Positions 1 through 8,326 of a stretch of DNA of 64,000 bases are shown one piece after another; within the stretch, counting starts at the first letter, position 1; every line of letters starts with the position of its first letter. The notes below the pieces were generated by a model. It made no database searches and was not told the origin of the DNA. It worked only from the letters and a program-made list of their open reading frames with translations. Source of the stretch: Haloferax namakaokahaiae (GTDB taxonomy: Archaea > Halobacteriota > Halobacteria > Halobacteriales > Haloferacaceae). Location of the stretch: positions 1,178,001 through 1,242,000 of the forward strand of contig NZ_JBHTAA010000005.1 in the NCBI RefSeq assembly GCF_042663225.1. The letters are read 5' to 3'. A program made the translations under genes and the position numbers.

Positions 1-1
1 G

Positions 2-937
2 TCGCGGGCTGAGGCCGGTATCGGTCTCGACGTCGGCCTCTCGGCCGTGACCGACATCGACGCGAGCGCCCTCTCGCTCGAGACGACCACCGAGACGAGC
101 GCGACCGTCCGCGCCGACAGCGGTGCGACCGTCTCGGCCCACGACAACCCGAAAGGGACGCTCGTCGTCGCGGCGGGTGACGAATCGCAGTACGTGACGG
201 CGAACCTCAGCGGAGCGTCGAACGCCGAGCAGGTAGACGACTCCCGCGTCGTCGTCGAGAACGACGGCCGAACGGGGACGTTCATCGTCGTCGGTGACGG
301 CGACGTGACCGTCAACGAGGACGGCAACGTCAGCGCGAACCTCGCAGAAGACAGCCGCCTCGTCTTCCGTAGCTACGACGGCGAGCGAACTGCCGAGGAC
401 GAGCGCGCAGAGGAACTCATCGCCAACGGCTCTGCGGCCGCCGAAGTCTACGTGATGGAAGCGAACGGTTCGACCGTGACCGACACGGTGACGTACGACG
501 AACACACCACGGTCGAAACCGCGAAGGACGCGAACGACACGGTCACGATGACCGTCAATCGCTCGGTCCACGAGGGAGCCATCGTGATGACCACCGTCTC
601 CGAGGAGGCACTCGCCGCGACGGACGACCTCTCCGTGACCGTCGATGGCGAGGCCGCCGTCGAAGCCGAGAGTTACAGCGAGCTCCAGTCGGCCGCGAAC
701 GGCGGCGACAACTCGGCGTACCTCGTCCAGGAAACGAGCGCCGACGCCGAGTCGAACGTCTACGTCGCCGTCAACCACTTCTCGGAACGACAGGTGACGA
801 TGACGAACGGCGACGCTGGAAGTGAACAGACGACCGACGAAACGTCCTCGTCGTCTTCGAGCGCCCCCGGATTCGGCGTCGGCGTCTCCGTCGTCGCCCT
901 CGCTGGGGCGGCCCTCCTCGCCCGCCGACAGGCGTAA
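2..937 (+). CDS. PGF-CTERM surface protein, 5' end outside window
   Basis: The reading frame is open from the first base, so the N-terminus (and any signal peptide) lies upstream and about 311 residues are visible. The body is acidic and Thr/Val/Asp-rich, as in haloarchaeal secreted proteins. The C-terminus has a Ser run, then a Pro-Gly-Phe motif, a hydrophobic stretch of about 18 residues and a final Ala-Arg-Arg-Gln-Ala. That is the PGF-CTERM signal, processed by archaeosortase A and replaced by a lipid anchor. The protein should be displayed on the outer cell face. No enzymatic domain is recognised. A GTG at 47 is in frame but is an internal Val. Confidence 0.8.
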   Translation, partial: SRAEAGIGLDVGLSAVTDIDASALSLETTTETSATVRADSGATVSAHDNPKGTLVVAAGDESQYVTANLSGASNAEQVDDSRVVVENDGRTGTFIVVGDGDVTVNEDGNVSANLAEDSRLVFRSYDGERTAEDERAEELIANGSAAAEVYVMEANGSTVTDTVTYDEHTTVETAKDANDTVTMTVNRSVHEGAIVMTTVSEEALAATDDLSVTVDGEAAVEAESYSELQSAANGGDNSAYLVQETSADAESNVYVAVNHFSERQVTMTNGDAGSEQTTDETSSSSSSAPGFGVGVSVVALAGAALLARRQA

Positions 938-1039
938 CGACTAACTCTCTTTTGACGCGGTTTTTCGGTCGGTGACGACTGAATCGACCAGCCTGCTTCG
1001 ACCGGTAGGCGTATTTTCGTCCACCCAGTAGCCGCCGGT

Positions 1040-1705
1040 ATGGAGGTCACGACGGCCGGGGAGTTCCGCGTGTATCGCAGTCCACGCGACGAGAGCGAAC
1101 TCCTCTTGCTGGAACGTCCGGCCGAGCGCATCGACTGGACCGACGACGGGTTCGCGGTCGATGCCGACGACGCGTTCTCACCGACCTACGTCTCGACCAG
1201 TGGCTACGACGGCGCACTCGACGAGACTGTCGCCTCGCTCGAACCCGGAAACGTCGTCGAAGCGAACCTGACGTGGGACGACGGCGTCCCGCGATTCACG
1301 GCCGTGGCGGTCATCGACCGAACCCGATTTCGCTTCGTCGGCGCGGCGACCGGCCTGTTCGAAGCGGCCCGAGAGACGTGGCAAGCGACCGAAACTGCAG
1401 GCGATGCGATTGGCTCGCGGGTGACCTACGGCACCGACGGCGACCCCAACGCCGCGCTCTACGTGTTCGCAAAGCAGGCCGGCGCGCGCGACTTGTTCGA
1501 CGAGTTCCGAAACGGCGTGCTCCCGCTCGACCCGCTCGTGTGCCGCATCGACCGCGAGGTGGATAGCGAGGACGCCGACGCGATTCCGGACGCCCCGCGA
1601 GAAGTGTTCGTCCTCCGTCCGCTGGACGAGTCGTTCGTACTCGTCGCGCTCGCGTTCGACAGAGACGGACTGTTCGCGCGGACGATGCGCGAGACGTATT
1701 GCTGA
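1040..1705 (+). CDS. uncharacterised haloarchaeal protein (probably DUF6663)
   Basis: This 221-residue acidic soluble protein has no signal peptide or membrane segment. The first half looks beta-rich. The middle carries aromatic and charged positions of the kind conserved in a haloarchaea-only family that I believe is DUF6663; that name is from memory. The ATG at 1040 lies about 27 nt after an AT-rich promoter-like stretch, which suits a leaderless mRNA. The function is unknown. Confidence 0.7.
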   Translation: MEVTTAGEFRVYRSPRDESELLLLERPAERIDWTDDGFAVDADDAFSPTYVSTSGYDGALDETVASLEPGNVVEANLTWDDGVPRFTAVAVIDRTRFRFVGAATGLFEAARETWQATETAGDAIGSRVTYGTDGDPNAALYVFAKQAGARDLFDEFRNGVLPLDPLVCRIDREVDSEDADAIPDAPREVFVLRPLDESFVLVALAFDRDGLFARTMRETYC

Positions 1706-1840
1706 CCGACGGTTCTGGCTCTGTTGACACGTTGCCGGTGCGTTTTCGGAGCGTGCTGAAGACGAGGCGTGAGTCGGGAGTACGTGTCAACAATCATTCT
1801 TGAGACCCTTATGGTCCAGGATGTCCTATTCGTCGTACCG

Positions 1841-2434
1841 ATGAGCAACACGAAGCGCGACTCCAACGGCTACACTCCGCTGGACTACGATGCAGACTGC
1901 GAATCGGACGAGGTGTACCAGCGGTGTCTGTCCGCTCTTCTCACGCACGCGCCAATCGAGCGCGACGATACCGTGGTCGATATCGGGACGGGCACGGGCA
2001 TCGTCGCGCTCGAACTCGCGTCGAAGTGTGACCACGTGATAGGGAGAGACATCTACGACGACTGGCTCCGGTATGCCCGCGAGAAGGCTGCACGCCGCGG
2101 TATCGAGAACGTCTCGTTCGACCACGGGTCGTTTCGTAAACCGAACGTTTCGGAACCGGTGGACGTCGTCGTCGCGTGCTACGCGCTGTACATGGCCTAC
2201 GACGAAGGTGGCGAAGACGAATTACGCGCTGCCATCGACGGGCTCGCGGGGGTGAATCCGCGGTGCATGGTCGTGGCCGACAAGATGCACTTCGGGCCGG
2301 CGCAGACACCGACGGATTACGAAACGCTGCCATCGATGGGAACTGTCGCCACTCTCCTCGCAGGTGCAGGCTTCACGCTCACCGATGTCGAGATCATCAC
2401 CGAATCGGCGGGTGTCCTCGTGGCCACCCGATAA
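1841..2434 (+). CDS. class I SAM-dependent methyltransferase
   Basis: The 197-residue protein has motif I at residues 45-53 (Val-Val-Asp-Ile-Gly-Thr-Gly-Thr-Gly) for S-adenosylmethionine binding, and the rest of a Rossmann-like methyltransferase. The substrate cannot be read from sequence. An earlier in-frame ATG exists at 1811, but that position overlaps a TATA-like stretch (about 1807-1814) lying about 30 nt before 1841. The ATG at 1841 is therefore preferred as a leaderless start. It stands alone between unrelated genes. Confidence 0.75.
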   Translation: MSNTKRDSNGYTPLDYDADCESDEVYQRCLSALLTHAPIERDDTVVDIGTGTGIVALELASKCDHVIGRDIYDDWLRYAREKAARRGIENVSFDHGSFRKPNVSEPVDVVVACYALYMAYDEGGEDELRAAIDGLAGVNPRCMVVADKMHFGPAQTPTDYETLPSMGTVATLLAGAGFTLTDVEIITESAGVLVATR

Positions 2435-2636
2435 TCACACGCTGAGGATTTCAGCAGAACAGCTGTTCTGACAGACTGATTGCGCTCAGTCCTAACTCGG
2501 TTCGACGCGCCCGGTCGGGTCGTCGCCCTCGAAGGCGCGCTTGGTATCTGACGCCATCTGTTCGTTCGATGGAGGCTACTCGATCGTGACTGGGAGGGTC
2601 ACTCAAGTAGCATGGCGAAACCGGGAGATGGCCAAG

Positions 2637-3143
2637 TCACTGTTGGCTGTGCTGTGCCCAGCGCTGGTAGATCGCCGAGGCACCGAAGACGGAAAAGACG
2701 ACAGAACCGAGGACGGGCGCACCGATGTTCGTGAGGAGTGGGACGTTGGCCGCGACGGCAATCATGAGGACGATACCGAGACCCGCGAGGGTGGCATAAT
2801 ACTCGCTCCACGACAGTTCGCCCTCGGGGACGACTTCCATGTACACCGTCACGTCGCCGGCCTGCGCCAGCGAGACGAGTTTCGACTCGTCGTCGTAGGA
2901 GACGATATCCAACTCGTCGAGTTTCGGGATGTGGGTCTGTTGGAGCGAGACGTACGCACTCTGGCGGATATTACGCGGTGGGGGTGACTCGCCGGTTTCG
3001 AGTTCCGCGATTCGCTCCGAGAGGTCACGGAGTGAGAGTTGGTCGTGGTCCTGGAGTAACTCGATAGCCATTCGACGGCGCTCGTTGCTGAGCACTTCGT
3101 GAATGTGCGTTTCAGATAAACTGGATTTAGATGTCGTTGCCAT
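2637..3143 (-). CDS. winged-helix protein with C-terminal membrane anchor (DUF7344 type)
   Basis: The first 95 or so residues form a winged helix-turn-helix of the haloarchaeal DUF7344 type, with the typical Glu-Arg-Arg-Arg start of helix 1 and a 'LxxLSERIAE' helix. Two hydrophobic segments follow near residues 118-160, so the DNA-binding domain is probably tethered to the membrane. Such proteins are presumed regulators, and no target is known. The 260-bp gap on its 5' side separates it from the divergent nikR gene. Confidence 0.75.
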   Translation of the reverse strand: MATTSKSSLSETHIHEVLSNERRRMAIELLQDHDQLSLRDLSERIAELETGESPPPRNIRQSAYVSLQQTHIPKLDELDIVSYDDESKLVSLAQAGDVTVYMEVVPEGELSWSEYYATLAGLGIVLMIAVAANVPLLTNIGAPVLGSVVFSVFGASAIYQRWAQHSQQ

Positions 3144-3370
3144 ATAAATGTGCGATTACCTCGGGAGTGGGTGCTTCATGTATATCAACAGGTCATAATA
3201 AATATACGGTGTGGGGTGAATTTCACTGAGCGAATAGTTGGAAATCGGTTGACTGCGCTAGTATTCGCTTCGTTTCTTCGGCAGGAGCCTTCGTTCAACC
3301 AAGAACGTGGTAGTACGAATACGTGACCTAAAGGAGTGGTTGAACGGTCGTCACGAGCACGTGATGCCAA

Positions 3371-3380
3371 TATTTAATAT
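3371..3380 (+). promoter_or_regulatory. TATA box of nikR
   Basis: A strong AT-rich TATA element is centred about 28 nt before the nikR ATG at 3403, the spacing expected for a leaderless haloarchaeal transcript. The AT-rich stretch is nearly self-complementary. Confidence 0.6.
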
Positions 3381-3402
3381 ATTCGCACCCACGAATTAAT
3401 AC

Positions 3403-3828
3403 ATGACCGTCGTCAGCGTCTCGATGCCGGAAGAACTCCTCTCTCGAATCGACTCGTTCGCCGAAGACCACGGCTACACCGGGCGGAGCGAGGTCGTCCG
3501 GGAGGCGGCCCGCAACCTCCTCGGGGAGTTCGAAGACAAGCGTCTCGAAGACCGGGAACTGATGGCCGTCGTCACCGTCATCTTCGACTTCGAGACGACG
3601 GCCGTCGAAGAGCGCATGATGCGCCTCCGCCACGAGTACGAGGGTCTCGTCAAGTCGAACTTCCACAACCACGTGGGCAACCACTACTGCATGGAACTGT
3701 TCATCCTCGAAGGCACGCTCCAAGATATCTCGACGTTCGTCGGGAAGATTCGCGCGACGCGCGACACCCTGAGCGTCGATTACTCCGTCATGCCAATCGA
3801 CCAGTTCACCGGATTCGTCAGCGACTGA
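3403..3828 (+). CDS. nikR: NikR-family ribbon-helix-helix metal-responsive regulator
   Basis: The 141-residue protein has an N-terminal ribbon-helix-helix DNA-binding domain (residues 1-45) and a C-terminal ACT-like metal-binding domain. All four high-affinity nickel ligands of E. coli NikR (His76, His87, His89, Cys95) have counterparts at His77, His88, His90 and Cys96 with identical spacing. It should therefore bind Ni(II) and act as a dimer-of-dimers repressor. No nickel uptake gene is adjacent; the nearest metal genes are the oxidase-ZIP-halocyanin operon 0.8 kb downstream on the other strand. A different physiological metal or a distant target is possible. Confidence 0.85.
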   Translation: MTVVSVSMPEELLSRIDSFAEDHGYTGRSEVVREAARNLLGEFEDKRLEDRELMAVVTVIFDFETTAVEERMMRLRHEYEGLVKSNFHNHVGNHYCMELFILEGTLQDISTFVGKIRATRDTLSVDYSVMPIDQFTGFVSD

Positions 3829-3873
3829 GAACGGAAGCGAACGCTCATTTTCGTCCAGCAGAGAACAGTATCA

Positions 3874-4134
3874 ATGAGCGACGTGGTTCCGATTACCATC
3901 TACACCCGCGAAGTCTGTCACCTCTGCGACGTGGCCGAAGCGACGATTCGAGACGTCGCCGCGGACGAAGATGTCGAAATCGACCTCTCGCTGGTCGATG
4001 TCGATGCCGACGACGACCTACGGGAGAGATACGGCGAGCGCGTCCCGTACGTCTACATCGACGGCCGCCCCGCGTTCAAATTCGAGGTGGACGAAGCGCG
4101 CCTGCGCGAGAAACTAATCGCCGCGTCTCGCTGA
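3874..4134 (+). CDS. glutaredoxin-like thioredoxin-fold protein
   Basis: The 86-residue protein has a Cys15-His-Leu-Cys18 active site just after beta-strand 1 and a cis-Pro motif (Arg-Val-Pro-Tyr), as in the small glutaredoxin-like DUF836 family. It is a likely cytoplasmic disulfide oxidoreductase. It follows nikR by 45 nt on the same strand, so the two may be co-transcribed. Confidence 0.8.
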   Translation: MSDVVPITIYTREVCHLCDVAEATIRDVAADEDVEIDLSLVDVDADDDLRERYGERVPYVYIDGRPAFKFEVDEARLREKLIAASR

Positions 4135-4207
4135 ACGGCGTCGAACCCGCTCTGTTGTCAACGGCGACGTACACGCTCATGTTCTGAGACAGCGTATCTA
4201 CCGTGGC

Positions 4208-4633
4208 ATGTCCACAGTCACCCCCACAGCGACCCTGCCGCGAGCGACGCTCGCTCGGCGGGGCGCGGTCGCAATTGCGCTCTCGGTCGTCGCCAACGCG
4301 CTCGTTCTCGCAGTCGTCCTCGCCAGCGGGGCCGTCCAGCCGTTCGCGCCGCTTTCGTACCCGCCTGTCGTGCTCTTTTCGGCACTCGGCGCGCTCGGTG
4401 CAGTCCTCGTGTACGCGATTCTCTCGTCTCGCGTCGAGAACCCCGATAGAACGTTCACCCGTGTCGCGGCCGCCGTGCTCGTCGTCTCGTTCGTTCCGGA
4501 TATCGGACTTCTGTTCGGCGACCCGCTGGCGACCGTTCCCGGTGTCGTCGTCCTCATGGTGATGCACGCTATCGTCGCCGGGATTTGCGTGGGCACGTTG
4601 ACGCGGGTCGGGCGGGCACCAGAAGTCGTCTGA
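4208..4633 (+). CDS. four-helix membrane protein (DUF6069-like)
   Basis: Four hydrophobic segments fill most of the 141 residues, near 20-45, 52-72, 86-106 and 110-132. The arrangement and the 'APLSYPPV' loop resemble haloarchaeal DUF6069 proteins. Its role is unknown. It ends 7 nt before the convergent halocyanin gene. Confidence 0.7.
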   Translation: MSTVTPTATLPRATLARRGAVAIALSVVANALVLAVVLASGAVQPFAPLSYPPVVLFSALGALGAVLVYAILSSRVENPDRTFTRVAAAVLVVSFVPDIGLLFGDPLATVPGVVVLMVMHAIVAGICVGTLTRVGRAPEVV

Positions 4634-4640
4634 ATCGTTT

Positions 4641-5048
4641 TTACTCGACGACGACGGTCCCGACCATCCCCGAACTCTCGTGCGGGACGCAGAAGTACTC
4701 GTAGGTTCCTCTGGTTTCGAACGTGTGTTCGTACGACTCGCCGGGGCCGAAGAGTCCGCCTTGCACGTCGTTTCGGGCGGCCTTCTCCGAGTCGAACCCG
4801 CCGCTGGCGAAGTACGACGCGGCGTCGGGAACCTCGTCTTCGTAGGCGGTGACGGTGTGCGGAACGTCGCTGTCGTTGGTCCACTCGACTGTCGTCCCCG
4901 CGGAGACGGTGAGTCGCTTCGGACTGAAGGCGAAATCGTCGCCCATCGTGACGCGCTTGGTATCGCTGCCACCGCCACCCAGACAGCCAGCGGTCGCGGT
5001 CGCAACGAGGGCGGCACCACTCAGACGGAGCACGTGTCGTCGATTCAT
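4641..5048 (-). CDS. halocyanin-type blue-copper lipoprotein
   Basis: A twin-arginine start (Arg3-Arg4) and a lipobox ending at Cys22 mark a Tat-exported lipoprotein. The cupredoxin domain has the complete type-1 copper set His64, Cys120, His123 and Met128 with plastocyanin-like Cys-x2-His-x4-Met spacing. It should carry single electrons at the outer face of the membrane. It is the third gene of an operon with the ZIP permease (24-nt gap) and multicopper oxidase upstream, so it may be the electron acceptor of that oxidase. Confidence 0.9.
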   Translation of the reverse strand: MNRRHVLRLSGAALVATATAGCLGGGGSDTKRVTMGDDFAFSPKRLTVSAGTTVEWTNDSDVPHTVTAYEDEVPDAASYFASGGFDSEKAARNDVQGGLFGPGESYEHTFETRGTYEYFCVPHESSGMVGTVVVE

Positions 5049-5072
5049 TGTGAGAAGATTCGGTCGGGGGGA

Positions 5073-6305
5073 TTAGAGTGCGACGAAGAGGTCGGTGACG
5101 TACATCACGACGAGTCCGACGAGGAACGTCACGAGGTTCAGTGCCGTTCCGGCGCGACCGTTCCGGCTAATCATGCCGCGCAGTTCCCAGACGACCTGCA
5201 GGATTGCACCGACGCCGATAGCGAGGAAGAACGCGCCGAGCGTCGGCGAGAACGCGAGGCTTCCCAACCAGCCACCGAGGATAACGGGGGCACCGGCGAG
5301 GACGCCGAGACCGACGAAGTGAGCGAGTCTCGGGCGCTCGCCGCGGGCGACGGGAGCGACGACGGCCGGGCCTTCGGTGACGTTGTGAATCATGAAGCCG
5401 ACGACGAGGAACGCGCCGAGCGAGACGCGCCCGAGCGCGAACGAACTCCCGATAGCCAACCCTTCGGCGAGGTTGTGCAGGCCGATGCCGAGCGCGACGA
5501 GGTAGGCGACCCACAGGCCGCTCTGTGCGCGCTCGTCACCCGCTTCTGCGCGGCCCTTCCGCCACGCGCTGACGGATTGAACGGCGAGGAGGGCACCGAT
5601 GATTCCCAGTGCGACGAGGGCCGTTCCCTCCCACGCACCCGGAACCTCCGCACCCAACTCGAACGCCTCGAACCCGGCGTCGATAGCGAGGAAGGCGAGG
5701 ATACCCGCGGAGAACGCGAGAATCGCGTGGAGCCACCGGTCGCTCATCGACTGGAGGAACGGGAACCACAGCATCCCGAGGACGACGGGGATGATGCCGA
5801 CGAACAGCCCGATGACGGCCATCGTCACCAAGAGGTCGGTCGTCAGACCGGGCGACTGGTTCGGGGCGACGATGGTGTGGTGGACGGTACTGCCGTCGGA
5901 GAGCACCAAGGCGACTTCGAGATCCCATCCGGGGTTCCAGTGGTACGGAATCACGACTTGCGCGCTCTCGCGCGGGGCGAGCGTGTTGTCTCCGCCCGCC
6001 CCCTCGACGTCGAAGTTCCAGTAGGCTTCGGCGACGAGGACTTGCGAGATGGTCACCTCGTTCGGCCCGTTGTTCGTGACGTGGACGACGACGGTTTCGT
6101 CGTTGGGCAGGGTCGTGTGCGTGACCGACACGTCGGGGAGCGGTTCGCCACCAGAATCGAGCGACGACAACGGACTGAACGCGAAGAAACCGCCGACGAT
6201 GAGTCCAAGCAGGAGAATCGGCAGGATGGCGACGACCCACTTCGGAAGGCCGAACGGCTGTGAGGATTGGGTTGCGGTGCCGCCGTCGGTGTTTGCTTTG
6301 CTCAT
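5073..6305 (-). CDS. ZIP-family divalent metal permease with N-terminal extracytoplasmic domain
   Basis: After a first membrane helix (about 23-44) comes a roughly 100-residue beta-rich domain, then seven or eight helices of a ZIP transporter. The metal-site signatures His-Asn-Leu-Ala-Glu-Gly (277-282) and His-Asn-Val-Thr-Glu-Gly (307-312) are present. ZIP proteins bring Zn, Fe or Mn into the cytoplasm. The extra outer domain is not part of a standard ZIP and might receive metal from the neighbouring oxidase. The start codon lies directly against the stop of the oxidase gene (6306), which points to translational coupling. Confidence 0.85.
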   Translation of the reverse strand: MSKANTDGGTATQSSQPFGLPKWVVAILPILLLGLIVGGFFAFSPLSSLDSGGEPLPDVSVTHTTLPNDETVVVHVTNNGPNEVTISQVLVAEAYWNFDVEGAGGDNTLAPRESAQVVIPYHWNPGWDLEVALVLSDGSTVHHTIVAPNQSPGLTTDLLVTMAVIGLFVGIIPVVLGMLWFPFLQSMSDRWLHAILAFSAGILAFLAIDAGFEAFELGAEVPGAWEGTALVALGIIGALLAVQSVSAWRKGRAEAGDERAQSGLWVAYLVALGIGLHNLAEGLAIGSSFALGRVSLGAFLVVGFMIHNVTEGPAVVAPVARGERPRLAHFVGLGVLAGAPVILGGWLGSLAFSPTLGAFFLAIGVGAILQVVWELRGMISRNGRAGTALNLVTFLVGLVVMYVTDLFVAL

Positions 6306-7574
6306 TTAGACCACCTCGAAGAAACTCATCCAGCCGAGTTCGGCGAACTCGGACTGGTGGGCGTGGAACATGTACAGACCGGACTCGTGGTTGGAGTAGT
6401 CTAACTCGATGATACCGCGCTGTGCCTGACACTGCATGACTGTATCGACCCGCTTCTGCGTCGGCAGGAGCGTCGTCCCGTGGTCGTAGTAGTCGAAGAA
6501 CTGCGAGTGGGTGTGGAACGAGTTGATGAGGTCGAACTCGATGGCGTTGACGAGATACACCCGGTGACGCTGTGTCTTGTCTAACTGAATCGGGCGCTTG
6601 GTCTCACCCGCCTCCCAGTTGCCGCGGCCGTCGGTCTGGCCGACACCGTAGGCGAACGCGCGGGTGTTGACCGCGTAGACTTCGTTGCCGCCGTCGAAGT
6701 TGGTGTCGAACCCGTTCATCACCATCACCATCTCGTTGACGGCGTCGTTCTCGGGGTACTCGTGGTTTCGGCTCTTCGCCTCGGCGACGAGGTCCGCCCG
6801 GAGTTCGTCGGTGATCTGCGAGGGGTGGAACTCACAGTACTCCTCGGGTCGCTCGGCGACGCGTTCGGGGTCGGGGTCGATGACGATTGCCCCGTACAGG
6901 CCGCGGTGGATGTGCTCTTTCAGCGGGAGCGAGTGGCAGTGGTAGAAGTGACTCCCTGCCGGTTGGGCAATCCACTCGTATGTGAACGACTCGCCCGCGT
7001 TGAGGACGCCCGGCCCGTTCGTCGGGACGCCGTCCATATCGGGATTCAGGTTTCGCAGGTGCGGATGGATGGTGTGTGCGTGGCGGCCGAGGTTCTCGAA
7101 TTTGACGCGAATCAGGTCGCCTTCGACGGCGCGAATCGTCGGCCCGGGAACCTGTCCGTTGTACGCCCACGCCTGAAACTCGATGCCGGGGGCGATGGTG
7201 ATGGTCGTATCGACGGCCGTGAACGTGAACTCGCGGACGGTCCGACCGTCTTCCTCGTAGATGTCCTGCGGGACGTTCTCCTGTTCGCCGCGTCCGGTGT
7301 TGAACTGGTAGAGGTACTCGTGCGGGTCGAAATCGAGGTCACGGTACTCGCCGACCGCGCCGAAGTTCCCGTGGGAGTCGCCGCCGTGACTGCTTGCGTC
7401 GTGGTCGCCGCTGTTTCCGCGACCGACGCCGGCGAGTGCTGCGCCTCCTGCGAGGCCCAATCCGCCGAGGACTGCACGGCGGGTGGTCTCGAAGTCGGTC
7501 TCGAGAGACTCGACTAATCGCTGTTCTAGTCGTTCTGAAAGCTCAGTTGCTCGTTCGTAATCTAGTGAAGGCAT
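6306..7574 (-). CDS. two-domain multicopper oxidase, Tat-exported
   Basis: Arg32-Arg33 followed by a Gly/Ala/Leu stretch is a Tat signal, unusually preceded by about 30 charged residues. A His/Ser/Gly/Asp-rich segment comes next and may bind metal. Two cupredoxin domains carry the copper motifs His-Thr-Ile-His-Pro-His, His-Phe-Tyr-His-Cys-His, His-Thr-His and Phe-His-Ala-His. The Cys of the type-1 site is in domain 1 and is replaced by Ala in the C-terminal motif, the arrangement seen in nitrite-reductase-like two-domain oxidases. A laccase or metallo-oxidase is more likely than nitrite reductase because of the ZIP partner. It is the first gene of the operon. Confidence 0.85.
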   Translation of the reverse strand: MPSLDYERATELSERLEQRLVESLETDFETTRRAVLGGLGLAGGAALAGVGRGNSGDHDASSHGGDSHGNFGAVGEYRDLDFDPHEYLYQFNTGRGEQENVPQDIYEEDGRTVREFTFTAVDTTITIAPGIEFQAWAYNGQVPGPTIRAVEGDLIRVKFENLGRHAHTIHPHLRNLNPDMDGVPTNGPGVLNAGESFTYEWIAQPAGSHFYHCHSLPLKEHIHRGLYGAIVIDPDPERVAERPEEYCEFHPSQITDELRADLVAEAKSRNHEYPENDAVNEMVMVMNGFDTNFDGGNEVYAVNTRAFAYGVGQTDGRGNWEAGETKRPIQLDKTQRHRVYLVNAIEFDLINSFHTHSQFFDYYDHGTTLLPTQKRVDTVMQCQAQRGIIELDYSNHESGLYMFHAHQSEFAELGWMSFFEVV

Positions 7575-7691
7575 TAACGCAACTCGCTCAGATGGAGGGT
7601 GACGACGACTGAGTCGTCGGGGAGTGTTCGCCCGTACGTCGATGTGCCAACTTCAGGCCCGGTCCTACTTTCGATGTTATCATACAAAAAA

Positions 7692-7713
7692 TTAGACGGG
7701 TCTAAATTTATAG
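7692..7713 (-). promoter_or_regulatory. palindromic operator next to the TATA box of the oxidase-ZIP-halocyanin operon
   Basis: A perfect inverted repeat, TTAGAC-GG-GTCTAA, occupies 7692-7705. On the minus strand it directly follows a TATA-like stretch (about 7703-7713), so it lies between TATA and the expected start near 7680. A protein bound here would block transcription. Its shape resembles DtxR/IdeR-type metal-regulator sites (TTAG...CTAA). That reading is inference, because the DtxR consensus differs in the middle. Confidence 0.55.
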
Positions 7714-7780
7714 TTTGTTATGCGCCGTCACGGCTCAGAGAGACGAGACGGTACCGTTGTGTGACGTCGGAAACGCTGGG

Positions 7781-8176
7781 TCATCGAGTTGCGCACGCGA
7801 CGACTTGCAACCAATCTTTCTCTCCTTCGAACGACACCGCGCCGAACGCCGTATCGACGAGCAACGAGCGAATTTCGTCGGGCAGATACCGCTCAAAGTA
7901 CCGGCTATCAGTGCTGTAGCCGCTTTTTCCCCACGTTTCACCGAGAGATAGACGACACCCCCGTCGGTGAGGACGCGCTGGAACTCTCGGAGCGTTCGTC
8001 GGGCGTCGTCTTGCGGGACGTGGAGGAACGACACACAATTCCAGACGCCGTCGAACGCGTCGTCTGCGAACGGGAGTGCTCGCATGTCGCCGTGGGCGAA
8101 CGACCGCGTCAGGTCGAACCTGACGACTTCGAACTTTTCGGAGTCGTACTGCAACCTCGCCTCGCTGTCGGCAGAA
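7781..8176 (-). pseudogene. decayed SAM-dependent methyltransferase
   Basis: The minus strand encodes the middle of a class I methyltransferase (Gly-Asp-Met-Arg-Ala-Leu-Pro-Phe, then Phe-Asp-Gly-Val-Trp and Gly-Gly-Val-Val-Tyr-Leu). The frame breaks at the homopolymer tract around 7924-7932; one added base would join it to the correct C-terminal part (Arg-Tyr-Phe-Glu-Arg-Tyr and on to 7781). The glycine-rich motif I is missing, as though a piece had been lost after the motif 'VVRFDLTRS'. The 5' end stops at the tRNA-end copy at 8179. Truncation, an internal loss and a frameshift make it a relic. Confidence 0.75.
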
Positions 8177-8178
8177 AA

Positions 8179-8200
8179 TGGGCCCTATGGGGTTCGAACC
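8179..8200 (-). repeat. partial copy of tRNA-Ile2 3' end
   Basis: These 22 bases repeat the T-arm and acceptor 3' strand of the tRNA at 8327-8401 in the same orientation, 127 bp past its end. An inverted T-arm copy at 8269-8280 pairs with 8190-8201 at 11 of 12 positions, giving a large hairpin. Inside are two smaller ones (GCGACA/TGTCGC and ACGGC/GCCGT). The methyltransferase relic begins immediately beyond. Confidence 0.85.
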
Positions 8201-8326
8201 ACGGTCGCTCTCTGACTCACGGCTTCGCCGTTCGTCGTATTGCGACACTTCATGTCGCACTTGCTCCCTGATTCGAACCCCCTCGGTCGGCAGGTTCGGC
8301 CTTCGTTGTCACTCAGGGCACTCACA

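Noticed and set aside
3185..3370. 61-codon minus-strand frame between the DUF7344 gene and nikR
   Set aside because: It overlaps the nikR promoter region, lacks haloarchaeal acidity and has no recognisable motif.
4680..6263. Long open frame on the plus strand opposite halocyanin and ZIP genes
   Set aside because: It is the antisense shadow of high-GC genes; the translation is an Arg/Glu/Asp-rich mix without domains, whereas the minus strand gives full halocyanin and ZIP proteins.
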